Assembly (NCBI RefSeq): GCF_000816845.1
Contig: NZ_CP006877.1
Span: 2,423,501-2,487,500 of the forward strand
Direction: 5' to 3'
DNA: 64,000 nt
From: Rhizobium gallicum bv. gallicum R602sp
Lineage (GTDB): Bacteria; Pseudomonadota; Alphaproteobacteria; Rhizobiales; Rhizobiaceae
Part shown: piece by piece, positions 34,801 to 46,404 of the stretch
How positions within the stretch are numbered: position 1 is the first letter of the stretch
Layout: every line of letters starts with the position of its first letter
Made by a program: the position numbers and the translations under genes
Notes under the pieces: generated by a model
The model's database searches: none
Seen by the model: the letters and a program-made list of their open reading frames with translations, nothing else
What the model was told of the DNA's origin: nothing

Positions 34801-35340
34801 AAAGCGTTAGAAAACAATCCAACCGCACGTCCGCCCACAATGGCAGGCTTGACGATTCGGGCGTTGCGCGCCTCCGATATCGAGGCAGTGACGGCGCTCA
34901 TCAACCTGCCAGGCTTCCGCTTCGGCACCCTGCGCCTGCCCTATCAAACCGTCGACGAAACCCGCAAACGCTTCGAAAACGCCGGCCCTGGCCAGGTCAA
35001 CCTCGTTGCGGAATTGGACGACCGGATCGTCGGTGACGCAGGCATGATGCGCTATCTGGGGCGGCGCAGCCATGCAGCCAGCATCGGCATGGGGGTCCAC
35101 GACGATTTCACCGGCAAGGGCATCGGCAGCGCATTGCTCGCCGAACTCATCGACATGGCCGACAACTGGCTAAACATAAAACGACTGGAACTATCGGTCT
35201 ACACCGACAACGGGGCCGCGATCGCCCTCTACAGAAGATTCGGCTTCGAAGAGGAAGGCCTGCTCAAAGCCTTTGCCTTCCGTGCCGGGGGGTATGTCGA
35301 CGCTTATGCGATGGCGCGGGTGCGCCTCAAGCCGCTCTAA
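34798..35340 (+). CDS. GNAT family N-acetyltransferase
   Basis: A 180-residue acetyl-CoA-dependent transferase. Family motifs: LTIRALRASDIEAVTALINLP at the start, VAELDDRIVGDAGM, ASIGMGVHDDFTGKGIGSALLAELI (acetyl-CoA loop with GKGIGSA), and ELSVYTDNGAAIALYRRFGFEEEGLL. It resembles the phosphinothricin/YhhY-like branch, but the substrate is unknown. The start TTG 34798 has AAGGAGAG just upstream; longer upstream frames are not conserved. The leader holds a terminator-like hairpin and a stem covering the ribosome site. Confidence 0.88.
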   Translation: MKALENNPTARPPTMAGLTIRALRASDIEAVTALINLPGFRFGTLRLPYQTVDETRKRFENAGPGQVNLVAELDDRIVGDAGMMRYLGRRSHAASIGMGVHDDFTGKGIGSALLAELIDMADNWLNIKRLELSVYTDNGAAIALYRRFGFEEEGLLKAFAFRAGGYVDAYAMARVRLKPL

Positions 35341-35717
35341 GCCACGGCCAGCTTGTAAGGCTTTCCGAGGCAACCGGCTGGAATGGCCCATGCCTCGTTG
35401 AGCTTAACGATCATTTCCACCGTAAGCGCGCGCATGCGGTGGAGAATCTCGAAGGCCCGGGCACGGGATCCAAGAACATCGCCGAGGTCAGCCTGCGTGC
35501 GGTCGGCATGTCCATGAAGGTATAAGGACAGTCGGCTTTCATAGGCTTCGATGAGATCGGAAAGCACATCGGCTCGATCCGCCTCCGCGCAGCCGGTTGC
35601 CTGAGGCGCACCGAAATACGGTGTGTTTTCGCCAATCGCCCAAGCGAGATCAGCATCATTTCCAATCGGCCCGATGGCCGTTACAAATCTGCGGATCGAT
35701 CCTGTCACATTCAGCAT
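35341..35717 (-). pseudogene. HigA-type antitoxin, damaged
   Basis: The C-terminal helix-turn-helix is clear: RTQADLGDVLGSRARAFEIL, followed by LTVEMIVKLNEAWAIPAGCL, as in HigA antitoxins. ADVLSDLIEAYE also matches. Between EAYE and RTQADL only about 12 residues remain, where intact HigA proteins have about 24. A conserved FMDM-like stretch reads in another frame there, so bases were lost. The ATG at 35717 lies inside the toxin remnant. The frame is open for 126 codons, so partial DNA-binding function cannot be excluded. Confidence 0.65.
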
Positions 35718-35905
35718 GCGTCCCGACGATCACCCGGTATTTTGCCGCCGATGTCGAAGATCACCCTGTGATAGCCAACGAGATCGACGTTGATGCCGAA
35801 TGTCTTTTTGATTTCTAACGGTCTCGTCCGGTTCGAGCTGCTGACGATTGAATACCGAACGCCTAAAGGCAACCTTCGCCTGAGAATGCCGTTCCTCAAG
35901 CGAGC
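35674..35905 (-). pseudogene. HigB-type toxin (mRNA interferase) remnant
   Basis: Pieces of a HigB/RelE-like toxin lie in three frames. ERHSQAKVAF reads in one, then YSIVSSSNRTRPLEIKKTFG and INVDLVGYHRVIFDIGGK in a second, and finally YRVIVGTHAECDRID in a third. In intact relatives about 15 residues separate the KYR and VGTHAEYDRID parts, so there is an internal deletion plus at least two frameshifts. The order, toxin upstream of antitoxin, is that of higBA. Confidence 0.65.
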
Positions 35906-38068
<2,163 letters not shown>

Positions 38069-38127
38069 TCACTCCAGAGAATCTGGAATCGTTTTAGAGC
38101 AAAAATTATGGATTGAAAGAGAGGTGG

Positions 38128-38285
38128 ATGAGGCGGCCCGTCTTCCGCCTATCGGCACCTTTTCCCCGTTCTGACGGGGAGAAGGTAAATGCCCGCGCCG
38201 TTTCAGCAGAACGTGCGCTTGAGTTTAGCACGTCCCTCTCCCGTCAAAACGGGGAGAGATTGGGTGAAGACGATCCCACGGCATG
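38128..38285. repeat. RIME-like palindromic repeat between recN and ligA
   Basis: GGCACCTTTTCCCCGTTCTGACGGGGAGAAGGT forms a hairpin (about 38154-38186), and CCCTCTCCCGTCAAAACGGGGAGAG a second (about 38233-38257). Both carry the CTCCCC/GGGGAGA arms of rhizobial intergenic mosaic elements. The element resembles that at 53460-53620 and fills most of the 232-base gap. Confidence 0.75.
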
Positions 38286-38294
38286 ACCTAATGC

Positions 38295-39968
38295 CTAGCC
38301 ATTTCCCGCCAACAGCCGAGCCGCAGCCGCCCTCGCCTCTTCGGTCACGGAGGCTCCAGCAAGCATGCGGGCGATTTCTTCCGTTCGGTCCTTGTGCACC
38401 ATCGTTGCGACGCGCGTGGCAATCTTTTCAGAGCCGTCGGAAACCGGTCCCTTGGAGATAAGCAGGTGCGTCGCTGCACGCGCGGCGACCTGCGGGGCAT
38501 GGGTGACCGAGAGAACCTGCACGCGGTCGGAGAGCCGCTTCAGTCGCTGGCCGATCGCATCGGCAACGGCACCACCGACACCGGTGTCGATTTCGTCAAA
38601 GACGAGCGTCGGCGTCGAACCGCGATCGGCAAGCGCCACTTTCAGCGCAAGCAGGAAGCGCGAAAGCTCGCCGCCCGATGCCACCTTCATGATCGAGCCC
38701 GGACGCGTCCCTGGGTTCGTCTGAACGTGAAACTCGACGACATCGATGCCCTCGGCCGTTGCGGCTGCCGCATCGGTCGTCACCTCGACCATGAAGCGCG
38801 CACGCTCCAGCTTGAGCGCCGGCAGTTCCGCCATGACGGCGGCGGCGAGCGCTTCGCCTGCGTGGTGACGCTTGTCCGAAAGCGAGCGGGCCGCGGCATC
38901 GCAATTCGCCTTGGCAATACCCACCTCGGCTTCGAGCTTCACCAGCTTCTCCTCGCCGGCATCGAGATCGGCAAGGTCGGCGATCATCCGCACGGCAAGC
39001 GCCGGAAGCTCGGTAACAGGCACGGAATACTTGCGGGACGCGGCGCGCAGGGCAAAGAGTCGCTCCTCGACACGCTCCAATTCCTTCGGATCGTATTCCG
39101 TCTTTCGGAGTGCTGCCTCCACTTCCATCTGCGCGTTGGAAAGCTGGTCCAGAGCCGCATCGAGCAGCGCCACCGTGTCTTCCAGCAGTCCAGGCGCCTC
39201 GTGGCTCTTGCGCTCCAGGCGGCGCACCAGCGAGGCGATATGCGGCACCGGAGAGGCATTGCCGTTCAAAAACTCGGAGGCCTCGGCGATGTCGCCTGCA
39301 ATGCGTTGCGCTTTCATCATCTTCTGGCGGCGGTCGGCAAGCTCCTCCTCCTCGCCGTCCTGCGGCGAGAGCTTTTCCAACTCGTCGACGGAGGACCGGA
39401 GATAGTCGGCTTCGCGGGCCGCGTTCTCCACCTTCTCGCGATGCTTTTTCAGCGTTCGCTCCGCGTCGCGCCAGATGCGGTAAAGCTCGGAGACCGCCGC
39501 AGCATCCTCGTTGATGCCCGCGAACGCATCGAGCAGAAGCCGATGCGCATGCGTATCGACAAGCGCACGGTCATCGTGCTGGCCGTGGATTTCGACGAGC
39601 ATCTGCCCGGCCTGGCGCATCAGCTGCACGCTGACCGGCTGATCGTTGACATAGGCCTTGGTCCGGCCATCGGCCGATTGCTGGCGCCGGAAGATGAGGT
39701 CGCCCTCGTCATCAATCCCGTTCTCGCGCAGAAGCTGGCGGACACCGTGATCCATCGGCACGTCGAAGACCGCCGTCACCTGCCCTTTGTCCTCGCCGTG
39801 TCGCACGAGGCCGCCGTCGCCACGCCCGCCAAGCGCCAGCGAAAGACTGTCGAGGAGAATGGATTTGCCGGCACCGGTTTCGCCGGTCAGAACAGAGAGC
39901 CCGGTTTCGAAGGCAAGATCCAGCCGCTCGATCAGAACGATATCGCGGATCGAAAGCTGGATCAGCAT
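38295..39968 (-). CDS. recN: DNA repair protein RecN
   Basis: SMC-like ATPase for double-strand break repair. Of 557 residues, the Walker A is VLTGETGAGKSILLDSLSLALGG (about 28-50), followed by a coiled-coil arm with Glu/Arg-rich segments (about 150-350). The signature and Walker B are SGGELSRFLLALKVALA and PTLVFDEIDTGVGG. It starts MLIQLSIRDIVLIERLDLAF. The bamD gene is 13 bases upstream on the same strand. Confidence 0.96.
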   Translation of the reverse strand: MLIQLSIRDIVLIERLDLAFETGLSVLTGETGAGKSILLDSLSLALGGRGDGGLVRHGEDKGQVTAVFDVPMDHGVRQLLRENGIDDEGDLIFRRQQSADGRTKAYVNDQPVSVQLMRQAGQMLVEIHGQHDDRALVDTHAHRLLLDAFAGINEDAAAVSELYRIWRDAERTLKKHREKVENAAREADYLRSSVDELEKLSPQDGEEEELADRRQKMMKAQRIAGDIAEASEFLNGNASPVPHIASLVRRLERKSHEAPGLLEDTVALLDAALDQLSNAQMEVEAALRKTEYDPKELERVEERLFALRAASRKYSVPVTELPALAVRMIADLADLDAGEEKLVKLEAEVGIAKANCDAAARSLSDKRHHAGEALAAAVMAELPALKLERARFMVEVTTDAAAATAEGIDVVEFHVQTNPGTRPGSIMKVASGGELSRFLLALKVALADRGSTPTLVFDEIDTGVGGAVADAIGQRLKRLSDRVQVLSVTHAPQVAARAATHLLISKGPVSDGSEKIATRVATMVHKDRTEEIARMLAGASVTEEARAAAARLLAGNG

Positions 39969-39981
39969 TGCGTGTCAGGCC

Positions 39982-40827
39982 TCACGAGCCGAGCAGCAGC
40001 TTCCTGCCGGCTGCGGAAATCCAGGAGCCTTTGTTCTCCCGGGGCTCCGCACCGCCCGACTGCAGCAGCTTGAAGGAATCGGCATACCACTGGCTATCCG
40101 GATAGTTGTGACCGAGAACGGCAGCTGCCGTCTGGGCTTCTTCGACGATTCCCATCGCGTAATAGGCCTCGACGAGACGCGCCAGCGCTTCCTCGATCTG
40201 ATTCGTGTTCGGATACTTCTCAACCACGATACGGAAGCGGGAGACGGCTGCAAGATATTCCTTGCGCTCGAGATAATAACGGCCGACCTGCATTTCCTTG
40301 CCGGCGAGCTGGTCGCGAGCGTAGCGGATCTTGGCCTGCGCGTCGTCGACATATTCGGAGTCCGGATAGTTGTCGATGACGGCCTGCATGGCTTCGATGG
40401 TCTTGGAGGAAGCCCGCTGATCCTGCGTCACGTCGGAAATCTGCTTCGAATAGCTGAGGCCGATCAGATACTGAACATATGCCGCATCTTCAGACTTTGG
40501 ATATTGCGCCATATAGCGGTTACCCGATGCGAGGGCGTCGTCGATCTTGCCTTGGCGGTACTTCACGAAGGTGCTCATCACGAGAGCCTTGCGCGCCCAT
40601 TCGGAGAACGGGTTTTCGCGGTCGATCGCGTCGAACTTGCGCGCGGCTTCGGCCATGTTGCCGGCCTTCATGTTGGCAAGCGCCTGATTGTAGAGGACGT
40701 CCGGCGGATCGTTGTTAAGGCCGAGTTTCGTGATGTCGATATCAGGGTCCGACTGGCAACCGGAAATCAAGGCGCCTGCACTCAAAATCACGAGCGATGC
40801 GAGCAAAGCGCGCGCTGTCTTCATCAT
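39982..40827 (-). CDS. bamD: Outer membrane assembly lipoprotein BamD
   Basis: Essential TPR lipoprotein of the BAM complex, which inserts beta-barrel proteins into the outer membrane. About 281 residues: signal peptide and lipobox [18 protein letters not shown] then LISGC, followed by five TPR units, with [34 protein letters not shown] and [23 protein letters not shown] 40827 was chosen because the signal peptide begins there and AAGG lies upstream; an in-frame start at 40851 is possible. It shares a strand with recN and lies downstream of lpxC. Confidence 0.94.
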   Translation of the reverse strand: MMKTARALLASLVILSAGALISGCQSDPDIDITKLGLNNDPPDVLYNQALANMKAGNMAEAARKFDAIDRENPFSEWARKALVMSTFVKYRQGKIDDALASGNRYMAQYPKSEDAAYVQYLIGLSYSKQISDVTQDQRASSKTIEAMQAVIDNYPDSEYVDDAQAKIRYARDQLAGKEMQVGRYYLERKEYLAAVSRFRIVVEKYPNTNQIEEALARLVEAYYAMGIVEEAQTAAAVLGHNYPDSQWYADSFKLLQSGGAEPRENKGSWISAAGRKLLLGS

Positions 40828-41061
40828 ACTTTCAGACCTTGCATAATCCATAGAAGAATCCCAACTGCCGCTACCCCAGCCTGCGGCAGCCACACCTCGC
40901 CGGCGTTTCTAGCCACAAATGTGTGGCGAGAGCAACGCAATGATGAGCCATTAACGCATTTTTGTGGCAGCAAGCGCCAGAATATCCCTGTTTTTGACTT
41001 TAATCGGACCTGTTGCTCCTAAGCATATGCTGCAGAACGGTTATCGGCTTGCTGAAGTACA

Positions 41062-41092
41062 TAAAAAAACCGCCTCCCGAAGGAGGCGGCCC
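41062..41092 (-). terminator. Rho-independent terminator after lpxC
   Basis: On the minus strand CCGCCTCC and GGAGGCGG form an 8-base stem with loop TTCG (41070-41089), followed by a run of seven T residues. It sits about 25 bases after the lpxC stop and separates lpxC from bamD. Confidence 0.93.
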
Positions 41093-41115
41093 TGGCCTGA
41101 AATTAGGTGTGGAGG

Positions 41116-42072
41116 TCATGCCGACCAGGGGGCGAATCCGGGAGCGTTAACGGCGACAAAGTCGCGAGGTGTAACGCGCGGGCGCGCAGCAGAAGTCTCG
41201 ACAACTTCATAGGCAGTCGTGTCGCTGAGCAGCGCCTTCAAAGCATTGGCATTCATCTTGTGACCACCGCGATAGGAGCGGTAGCAGCCGATGAAGGGAG
41301 CGCCGGCAAGCGCCAGGTCGCCGACGGCATCGAGCGCCTTGTGACGCACGAACTCATCCTTTGCGTAGCGCAGGCCTTCGACGTTGATGACCGTATTGTC
41401 GTCGGAGATAACGACCGAATTCTCAAGCGACGAACCGAGCGCATGGCCGGAGGCCCAGAGACGCTCCACGTCACGCATGAAGCCGAAGGTGCGCGCGCGC
41501 GACAATTCGGACTTGAAGGTCGCTGACGTCAGATTTCCTTCCCATTTCTGATGACCGATCAGCGGGCATTCGAAATCGATCTCGACTTCGAAGCGCGTGC
41601 CGTCATACGGACGGAACTCGCTCCAGGAGCCGCCATGCTCGATGCGAACCGGTTTGGTGATGCGGATATAGCGGCGCTTCACGCCGAGCGAAACGAGACC
41701 AATCTGCTCGATCGCCTCGATAAAGGGTGCTGAACTGCCGTCCATGATCGGCATTTCGGCGCCATAAACCTCGATCACGACGTTATCGAGGCCGAGCGCG
41801 TAGAGCGCTGCCATGACATGTTCGATCGTCGCAACCGAATGCGCCGGGGAAAAGCCAAGGACGGTGCAGAGATCGGTGCTGCCGACCTGAGCGGAGACGG
41901 CACGCAGCTCGGTGACGCTGCCGTCGTCATGCATGCGATGGAAAACCACGCCGGTATCGACTTCAGCCGGATTGAAAGTAATGGTGACTTCCGCGCCAGA
42001 ATGGACGCCGGTGCCCGAAAGCGTCACCGGGCGCGAAACCGTCGTCTGGAAGCCAAGCATGCCAATAACCAT
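41116..42072 (-). CDS. lpxC: UDP-3-O-acyl-N-acetylglucosamine deacetylase
   Basis: Committed step of lipid A synthesis: a zinc-dependent deacetylase. The 318-residue protein shows the zinc ligand His in HSVATIEHVMAALYALG, the second pair in FVRHKALDAVGDLALAG, and GVGVHSG-like LSGTGVHSGAEV at the start. An in-frame ATG four codons downstream (MLGFQTTVSRP) is an alternative start. It follows ftsZ, the usual position at the end of the dcw cluster, and has its own terminator. Confidence 0.97.
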   Translation of the reverse strand: MVIGMLGFQTTVSRPVTLSGTGVHSGAEVTITFNPAEVDTGVVFHRMHDDGSVTELRAVSAQVGSTDLCTVLGFSPAHSVATIEHVMAALYALGLDNVVIEVYGAEMPIMDGSSAPFIEAIEQIGLVSLGVKRRYIRITKPVRIEHGGSWSEFRPYDGTRFEVEIDFECPLIGHQKWEGNLTSATFKSELSRARTFGFMRDVERLWASGHALGSSLENSVVISDDNTVINVEGLRYAKDEFVRHKALDAVGDLALAGAPFIGCYRSYRGGHKMNANALKALLSDTTAYEVVETSAARPRVTPRDFVAVNAPGFAPWSA

Positions 42073-42311
42073 AAAATTCTGCCTTTATTGCATTTGCTGT
42101 CCGTAGCGCCAAAAAGCACCGAAAAACCAACCGCCAACCTGTTTTGCCCACCGCCGAATTGTCGCCATGAAGGCGGCAAGGCACGGTCTCATGACGTCAT
42201 ACATACGTGCGGCCGGGCTCCAATCCAAATCACTGTTCGTTTCGCTTTGTTACGAAACCATCCGCTTGAAATGATTTAGGAATCATCAACTTATATGACG
42301 CTTTGAAACAG

Positions 42312-42341
42312 CTGCGCCCGGAACCGTGATCCCGGGCGCAT
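42312..42341 (-). terminator. GC hairpin downstream of ftsZ
   Basis: GCGCCCGG and CCGGGCGC form an 8-base stem around ACCGTGAT, about 20 bases after the ftsZ stop. The following minus-strand bases (AGCTGTTT) are only weakly T-rich, so it may stabilise the ftsZ mRNA end rather than terminate fully. Confidence 0.4.
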
Positions 42342-42362
42342 GCGTGGCGATTCTGTGTCCGC

Positions 42363-44087
42363 TCAGTTCGACTGGCGGCGCAAGAAGGCAGGAATTTCAA
42401 GCTGGTCGTCTTCCTGCATCATGCGGGCCTGCGGAACACTGCGGCCCTGGTCGTCGAGATTGCCGCGGCGTGGCGCATAAAGGCTCGCCTCGGGCGAAAG
42501 CGGGCGGCGCTGCTGCGAAGCGGCGGCAGGCGCTGCCGTCATCTCGGGAGCGACTTCCTCTTCGCGGCGGCCGAGCGAATTGGTGATTCGCTTCAGCAGG
42601 CCCATCGGGCCGCGCTCCTCATGCGCCTGTGCGGCAGCTGGCTGGGCGCGGTGATCGATCTCGGCCTGAACGACCGGCGGGAAGTCCTCGACCTTCGGCA
42701 TGCGGACCGGCTGCTGCATGGCAGGTTCCTGGCGAACCGGCTGCTGCTGCATGACCGGCTGCTGCTGCATGACCGGCTGCGGCGCCGACTGGCTCATAAC
42801 GGGTGCCGGGGCGGGCTGCACCGGAGCCGGACGAGCGGCCGGAGCTTCTTGAGCGGCTGCGAAGATGCGGCTCTGCGGACGGAACGCGTCCTGGGCAACA
42901 GGCTGCTGAACCGGAGCTGCAGGCCGCGGAGCCGGGATTTCGAGCTCGCGTTCCATCTCGGCTTCCGCCATGCGGATGGTGTGCGCGATCGGATCGGCCG
43001 GCTTCGGTGCCTGCATGACTGGCGCAGGCTGAACTGCGGCCGGTGCCGGAGCAACGGCCGCGGAAGGACGGATAGTCGGCTTGGCGGCAGGCTGGAAGTT
43101 CTTGGCAGCAGCTTCGTTCATCGCACGGTCGATACCGGTCGCAACGACAGAGACGCGGATGATGCCTTCGAGCGATTCGTCGAAGGTCGCGCCGAGGATG
43201 ATGTTGGCATCCGGATCGACTTCTTCGCGAATGCGGGTGGCAGCCTCGTCGACTTCGAAGAGCGTCAGGTCGCGGCCGCCAGTGATGGAGATCAGGAGGC
43301 CCTGAGCACCCTTCATCGAGGTTTCATCGAGCAGCGGGTTGGCGATTGCAGCTTCGGCAGCCTGCATCGCGCGGCCCTGGCCGGATGCTTCGCCGGTGCC
43401 CATCATCGCGCGGCCCATTTCGCGCATGACCGAGCGGACGTCGGCGAAATCGAGGTTGATGAGCCCCTCCTTCACCATCAGATCGGTGATGCAGGCAACG
43501 CCCGAATAGAGAACCTGGTCGGCCATGGCGAAAGCATCGGCGAAGGTCGTCTTGTCGTTTGCGATACGGAAGAGGTTCTGGTTCGGAATGACGATCAGCG
43601 TATCGACCGACTTCTGCAGTTCCTCGATGCCGGATTCGGCAAGACGCATGCGGCGGCCGCCTTCGAAGTGGAACGGCTTGGTGACGACCCCGACGGTCAA
43701 GATGCCCTTGTTGCGGGCGGCCTGCGCGACGACCGGGGCAGCGCCCGTACCTGTGCCGCCGCCCATGCCGGCGGTGACGAAGCACATATGCGTGCCGTTG
43801 AGGTGATCGATGATCTCATCGATGCACTCTTCGGCGGCTGCGCGACCGACTTCCGGCTGCGAACCGGCACCGAGACCCTCGGTGACGTTGGCGCCGAGCT
43901 GGATGATGCGTTCGGCCTTCGTCATGGTCAGCGCCTGGGCATCCGTATTGGCAACGACGAAGTCGACGCCCTGGAGCCCGGCAGAAATCATGTTGTTGAC
44001 AGCATTGCCGCCGCCGCCACCGACACCGAACACGGTGATACGCGGCTTCAGCTCAGTGATATCCGGCTTTTGCAGCTTGATAGTCAT
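42363..44087 (-). CDS. ftsZ: Cell division protein FtsZ
   Basis: Tubulin-like GTPase that forms the division ring. Of 574 residues, the N-terminal GTPase has [14 protein letters not shown] (about 21-34), tubulin signature [13 protein letters not shown] (108-119), and the T7 loop [12 protein letters not shown]. From about 320 there is a long, disordered linker rich in Pro/Ala/Gln/Met, ending in the FtsA-binding tail [13 protein letters not shown]. Total length (about 190 residues more than E. coli FtsZ) is normal for rhizobial FtsZ1. It begins 56 bases after the ftsA stop. Confidence 0.98.
   Translation of the reverse strand: MTIKLQKPDITELKPRITVFGVGGGGGNAVNNMISAGLQGVDFVVANTDAQALTMTKAERIIQLGANVTEGLGAGSQPEVGRAAAEECIDEIIDHLNGTHMCFVTAGMGGGTGTGAAPVVAQAARNKGILTVGVVTKPFHFEGGRRMRLAESGIEELQKSVDTLIVIPNQNLFRIANDKTTFADAFAMADQVLYSGVACITDLMVKEGLINLDFADVRSVMREMGRAMMGTGEASGQGRAMQAAEAAIANPLLDETSMKGAQGLLISITGGRDLTLFEVDEAATRIREEVDPDANIILGATFDESLEGIIRVSVVATGIDRAMNEAAAKNFQPAAKPTIRPSAAVAPAPAAVQPAPVMQAPKPADPIAHTIRMAEAEMERELEIPAPRPAAPVQQPVAQDAFRPQSRIFAAAQEAPAARPAPVQPAPAPVMSQSAPQPVMQQQPVMQQQPVRQEPAMQQPVRMPKVEDFPPVVQAEIDHRAQPAAAQAHEERGPMGLLKRITNSLGRREEEVAPEMTAAPAAASQQRRPLSPEASLYAPRRGNLDDQGRSVPQARMMQEDDQLEIPAFLRRQSN
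42741..42776. repeat. 18-base tandem repeat in the ftsZ linker
   Basis: Two exact copies of CTGCTGCTGCATGACCGG (42741-42758 and 42759-42776), with degenerate copies on both sides, encode repeated PVMQQQ units in the disordered FtsZ linker. Confidence 0.9.
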
Positions 44088-44143
44088 GGTACCTGTTCCT
44101 TCTCTTTATGGCCGCATCGCCACGCCGGCCAATTCACTTAATT

Positions 44144-45475
44144 TCAGAAGCTTTCCTTCAGCCACTGGCCCATCCGGGCGATGCGGCTGTTATTACCCCC
44201 AAGCGACATGAGCAGACCGCTCTGCGACGCATGTGTTTCCATGTCCGCGACCTGCGGATAGATCATCAGTCCGACTGCCGTCGAAAACGCCGGTCCCTTG
44301 GCTGCCGTCGGCAGACCCGAGACGCCCATCGGACGGCCGATGCGGACGTTGCGCGCCAGGATGCGCCGCGCCACTTCTGCAAGACCGGTCAACTGGCTTG
44401 CGCCGCCCGTCAGCACAACGCGCTTTCCCACGATCGGGCTGAAGCCCGAGCGCTGGATCCGGTCGCGGATCAATTCCATCGTTTCCTCGATGCGTGCACC
44501 GACGATTCGCGAAACGAGCGCGCGCGGCACCTGCGTCGGCTGATCGCGCTCGTCTTCCCCGATCGGCGGGATCGAGATGAGCTCGCGCTCGTCGGAGGAG
44601 TTCGAGAATGCCGAAGCGTGAACCACTTTCAGGCGCTCGGCGTCTTCGATGCGTGTCGAAAGGCCGCGCGCCAGATCGGTCGTGACGTGAAGGCCCCCAA
44701 GACCGACGGCATCCGTATGGACGAGCTTGCCTTCGGCAAAGACCGAAATCGTCGTCGCGCCGCCGCCCATATCGATCGCGCAGCAGCCGAGCTCGACCTC
44801 GTCGTCGACGAGAGCCGCCAGCCCGGAGGCGTAAGGTGTCGCAACGATGCCCTCGACGGAGAGATGCGCGCGATTGACGCTGAGCTCGAGGTTCTTCAAT
44901 GCGGCACGTTCGGCGGTCACGACATGCATGTCGACGCCAAGCACATCACCATACATCGCCAGCGGGTCGCGGATACCGCGTTCGCCATCGAGCGAGAAGC
45001 CGGTCGCGAGAGAGTGCAGCACGGCGCGATCCTGGCGCAGCGACTGCTGGCAGGCAGCTGCAAGCACCTTCTTGAGATCGTTGAGTTCGACTTCCTGGCC
45101 GCCGAGATCAATCGTCGCCGTGTAGATGTCGCTGCCCAGACGGCCGGCCGTAAGATTGACAATCAGGCTCTCGACGGTAAGGCCCGCCATACGCTCGGCC
45201 GCATCGACGGCAAGTCGGATGACGCCTTCGAGCGCATCGAGATCGGCGATGACACCGGTCTTGATGCCGCGGGAGCGCTGGTGGCCGATGCCGATGATTT
45301 CGATGTCGTGCGTGCGGCCCGGAAGAATCTCGCTCTCTTCGCGGGGCGTCAGGCGGCCGATCATGCAAACGACCTTGGTCGATCCGATGTCGAGCACCGA
45401 AACGATATGCGACCGCTTCGACGACAGCGGCTTCAGGCGCGGCAATCCGAAATGGGACGAACCGAACAAGCTCAT
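44144..45475 (-). CDS. ftsA: Cell division protein FtsA
   Basis: Actin-like ATPase that anchors FtsZ filaments to the membrane. Of 443 residues, phosphate-1 is SVLDIGSTKVVCMIG (about 29-43), with the 1C domain and GCCAIDMGGGATTISVF (phosphate-2) in mid-protein, VLTGGASQLTGL (adenosine motif), and the amphipathic membrane tail MGQWLKESF at the C-terminus. Its start overlaps the ftsQ stop by 4 bases (ATGA), and ftsZ follows. Confidence 0.97.
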   Translation of the reverse strand: MSLFGSSHFGLPRLKPLSSKRSHIVSVLDIGSTKVVCMIGRLTPREESEILPGRTHDIEIIGIGHQRSRGIKTGVIADLDALEGVIRLAVDAAERMAGLTVESLIVNLTAGRLGSDIYTATIDLGGQEVELNDLKKVLAAACQQSLRQDRAVLHSLATGFSLDGERGIRDPLAMYGDVLGVDMHVVTAERAALKNLELSVNRAHLSVEGIVATPYASGLAALVDDEVELGCCAIDMGGGATTISVFAEGKLVHTDAVGLGGLHVTTDLARGLSTRIEDAERLKVVHASAFSNSSDERELISIPPIGEDERDQPTQVPRALVSRIVGARIEETMELIRDRIQRSGFSPIVGKRVVLTGGASQLTGLAEVARRILARNVRIGRPMGVSGLPTAAKGPAFSTAVGLMIYPQVADMETHASQSGLLMSLGGNNSRIARMGQWLKESF

Positions 45476-46404
45476 ATATTCTGCCCCGCCTTTTTCAAAT
45501 CCTTGGTCCGCTGATCGAGAACGACCTGCCGGCGCGCCATGGCCTCCGGGGTCAGTTGGATCGCGGTCCTGTCCACCAGTCTGAGATCGACTGCTGCGAT
45601 GTCGCGCGCCAGAAGATCCTGTTCCTTGTTGAGTTTCGACAGCCTGGCGAGCGCCTGATCGACATCGTCGGACGGCAGCTTCACCACCACGCCGTTATCC
45701 ATGTGCAGGTCCCAGCGGCGGCCGGAGACCCAGACATAAGCCTTCACACGCGACGTGATGTCCGGCCACTTCGAAAACTCGCCTTCGAGCGAAGCGGCAG
45801 CACTTTCTGCATCTCGGCCGACGACGAGCGGCAACGTCGAAAACTTGTTGTCGCGAAGCGACGCAATGACGCTGCCATTCCGTTCGATCAGCGAAAGCTC
45901 CTGCCCGTGCTGCCAGATCGCATAGGCCTGGCGCTCCTTGAGCTTGACCTCGATCGTCTTCGGATAAATCTTCCTGACCTCGACGCTCTCGACCCACGGA
46001 AGCTTGACGATCTTCCGGCGCGCAGCATCGACATCGAGCGCCACCAGCGACGTCGTTCCGTCGAGGCCGAGAAGTTCAAAGATTTCGATTTCGGAGGTTT
46101 CGGAATTGCCGGAAACCTTCACATCCTCGATGGCGAAACCGGCAGCCGTTGTCGCCGCCTGCGCGACTGTTTCCGTATGACCGCCGAGCGACATGCCGTA
46201 GAGACCGGTCGCCGCGAAGAATGCAAGGGCAGAAATCGTCCCGGTATGCGCAGGAATGTGGATACGGCCAGTTCCGAGACTGACGAGGAAGCGCACCGCA
46301 CGGCGCAGCGGACGCGGGAGAACCATCCGCCCATCACCCTCAGCAAGAGCGATGCTCGGTTGACGGCTTGGGCGCCCTATCCTTTTGACCGTCAACGAGA
46401 ACAA
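45472..46404 (-). CDS. ftsQ: Cell division protein FtsQ
   Basis: Bitopic division protein with a POTRA domain. About 310 residues: a cytoplasmic basic N-terminus (about 1-45), one membrane helix (about 52-72, [20 protein letters not shown]), POTRA ([20 protein letters not shown], residues about 83-150) and the FtsQ beta domain. A TTG start at 46404 is proposed because GGAGGA lies 6 bases upstream; the alternative ATG at 46425 has no ribosome site. The 3' end of ddlB overlaps by 13 bases, and ftsA by 4. Confidence 0.93.
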   Translation of the reverse strand: MFSLTVKRIGRPSRQPSIALAEGDGRMVLPRPLRRAVRFLVSLGTGRIHIPAHTGTISALAFFAATGLYGMSLGGHTETVAQAATTAAGFAIEDVKVSGNSETSEIEIFELLGLDGTTSLVALDVDAARRKIVKLPWVESVEVRKIYPKTIEVKLKERQAYAIWQHGQELSLIERNGSVIASLRDNKFSTLPLVVGRDAESAAASLEGEFSKWPDITSRVKAYVWVSGRRWDLHMDNGVVVKLPSDDVDQALARLSKLNKEQDLLARDIAAVDLRLVDRTAIQLTPEAMARRQVVLDQRTKDLKKAGQNI

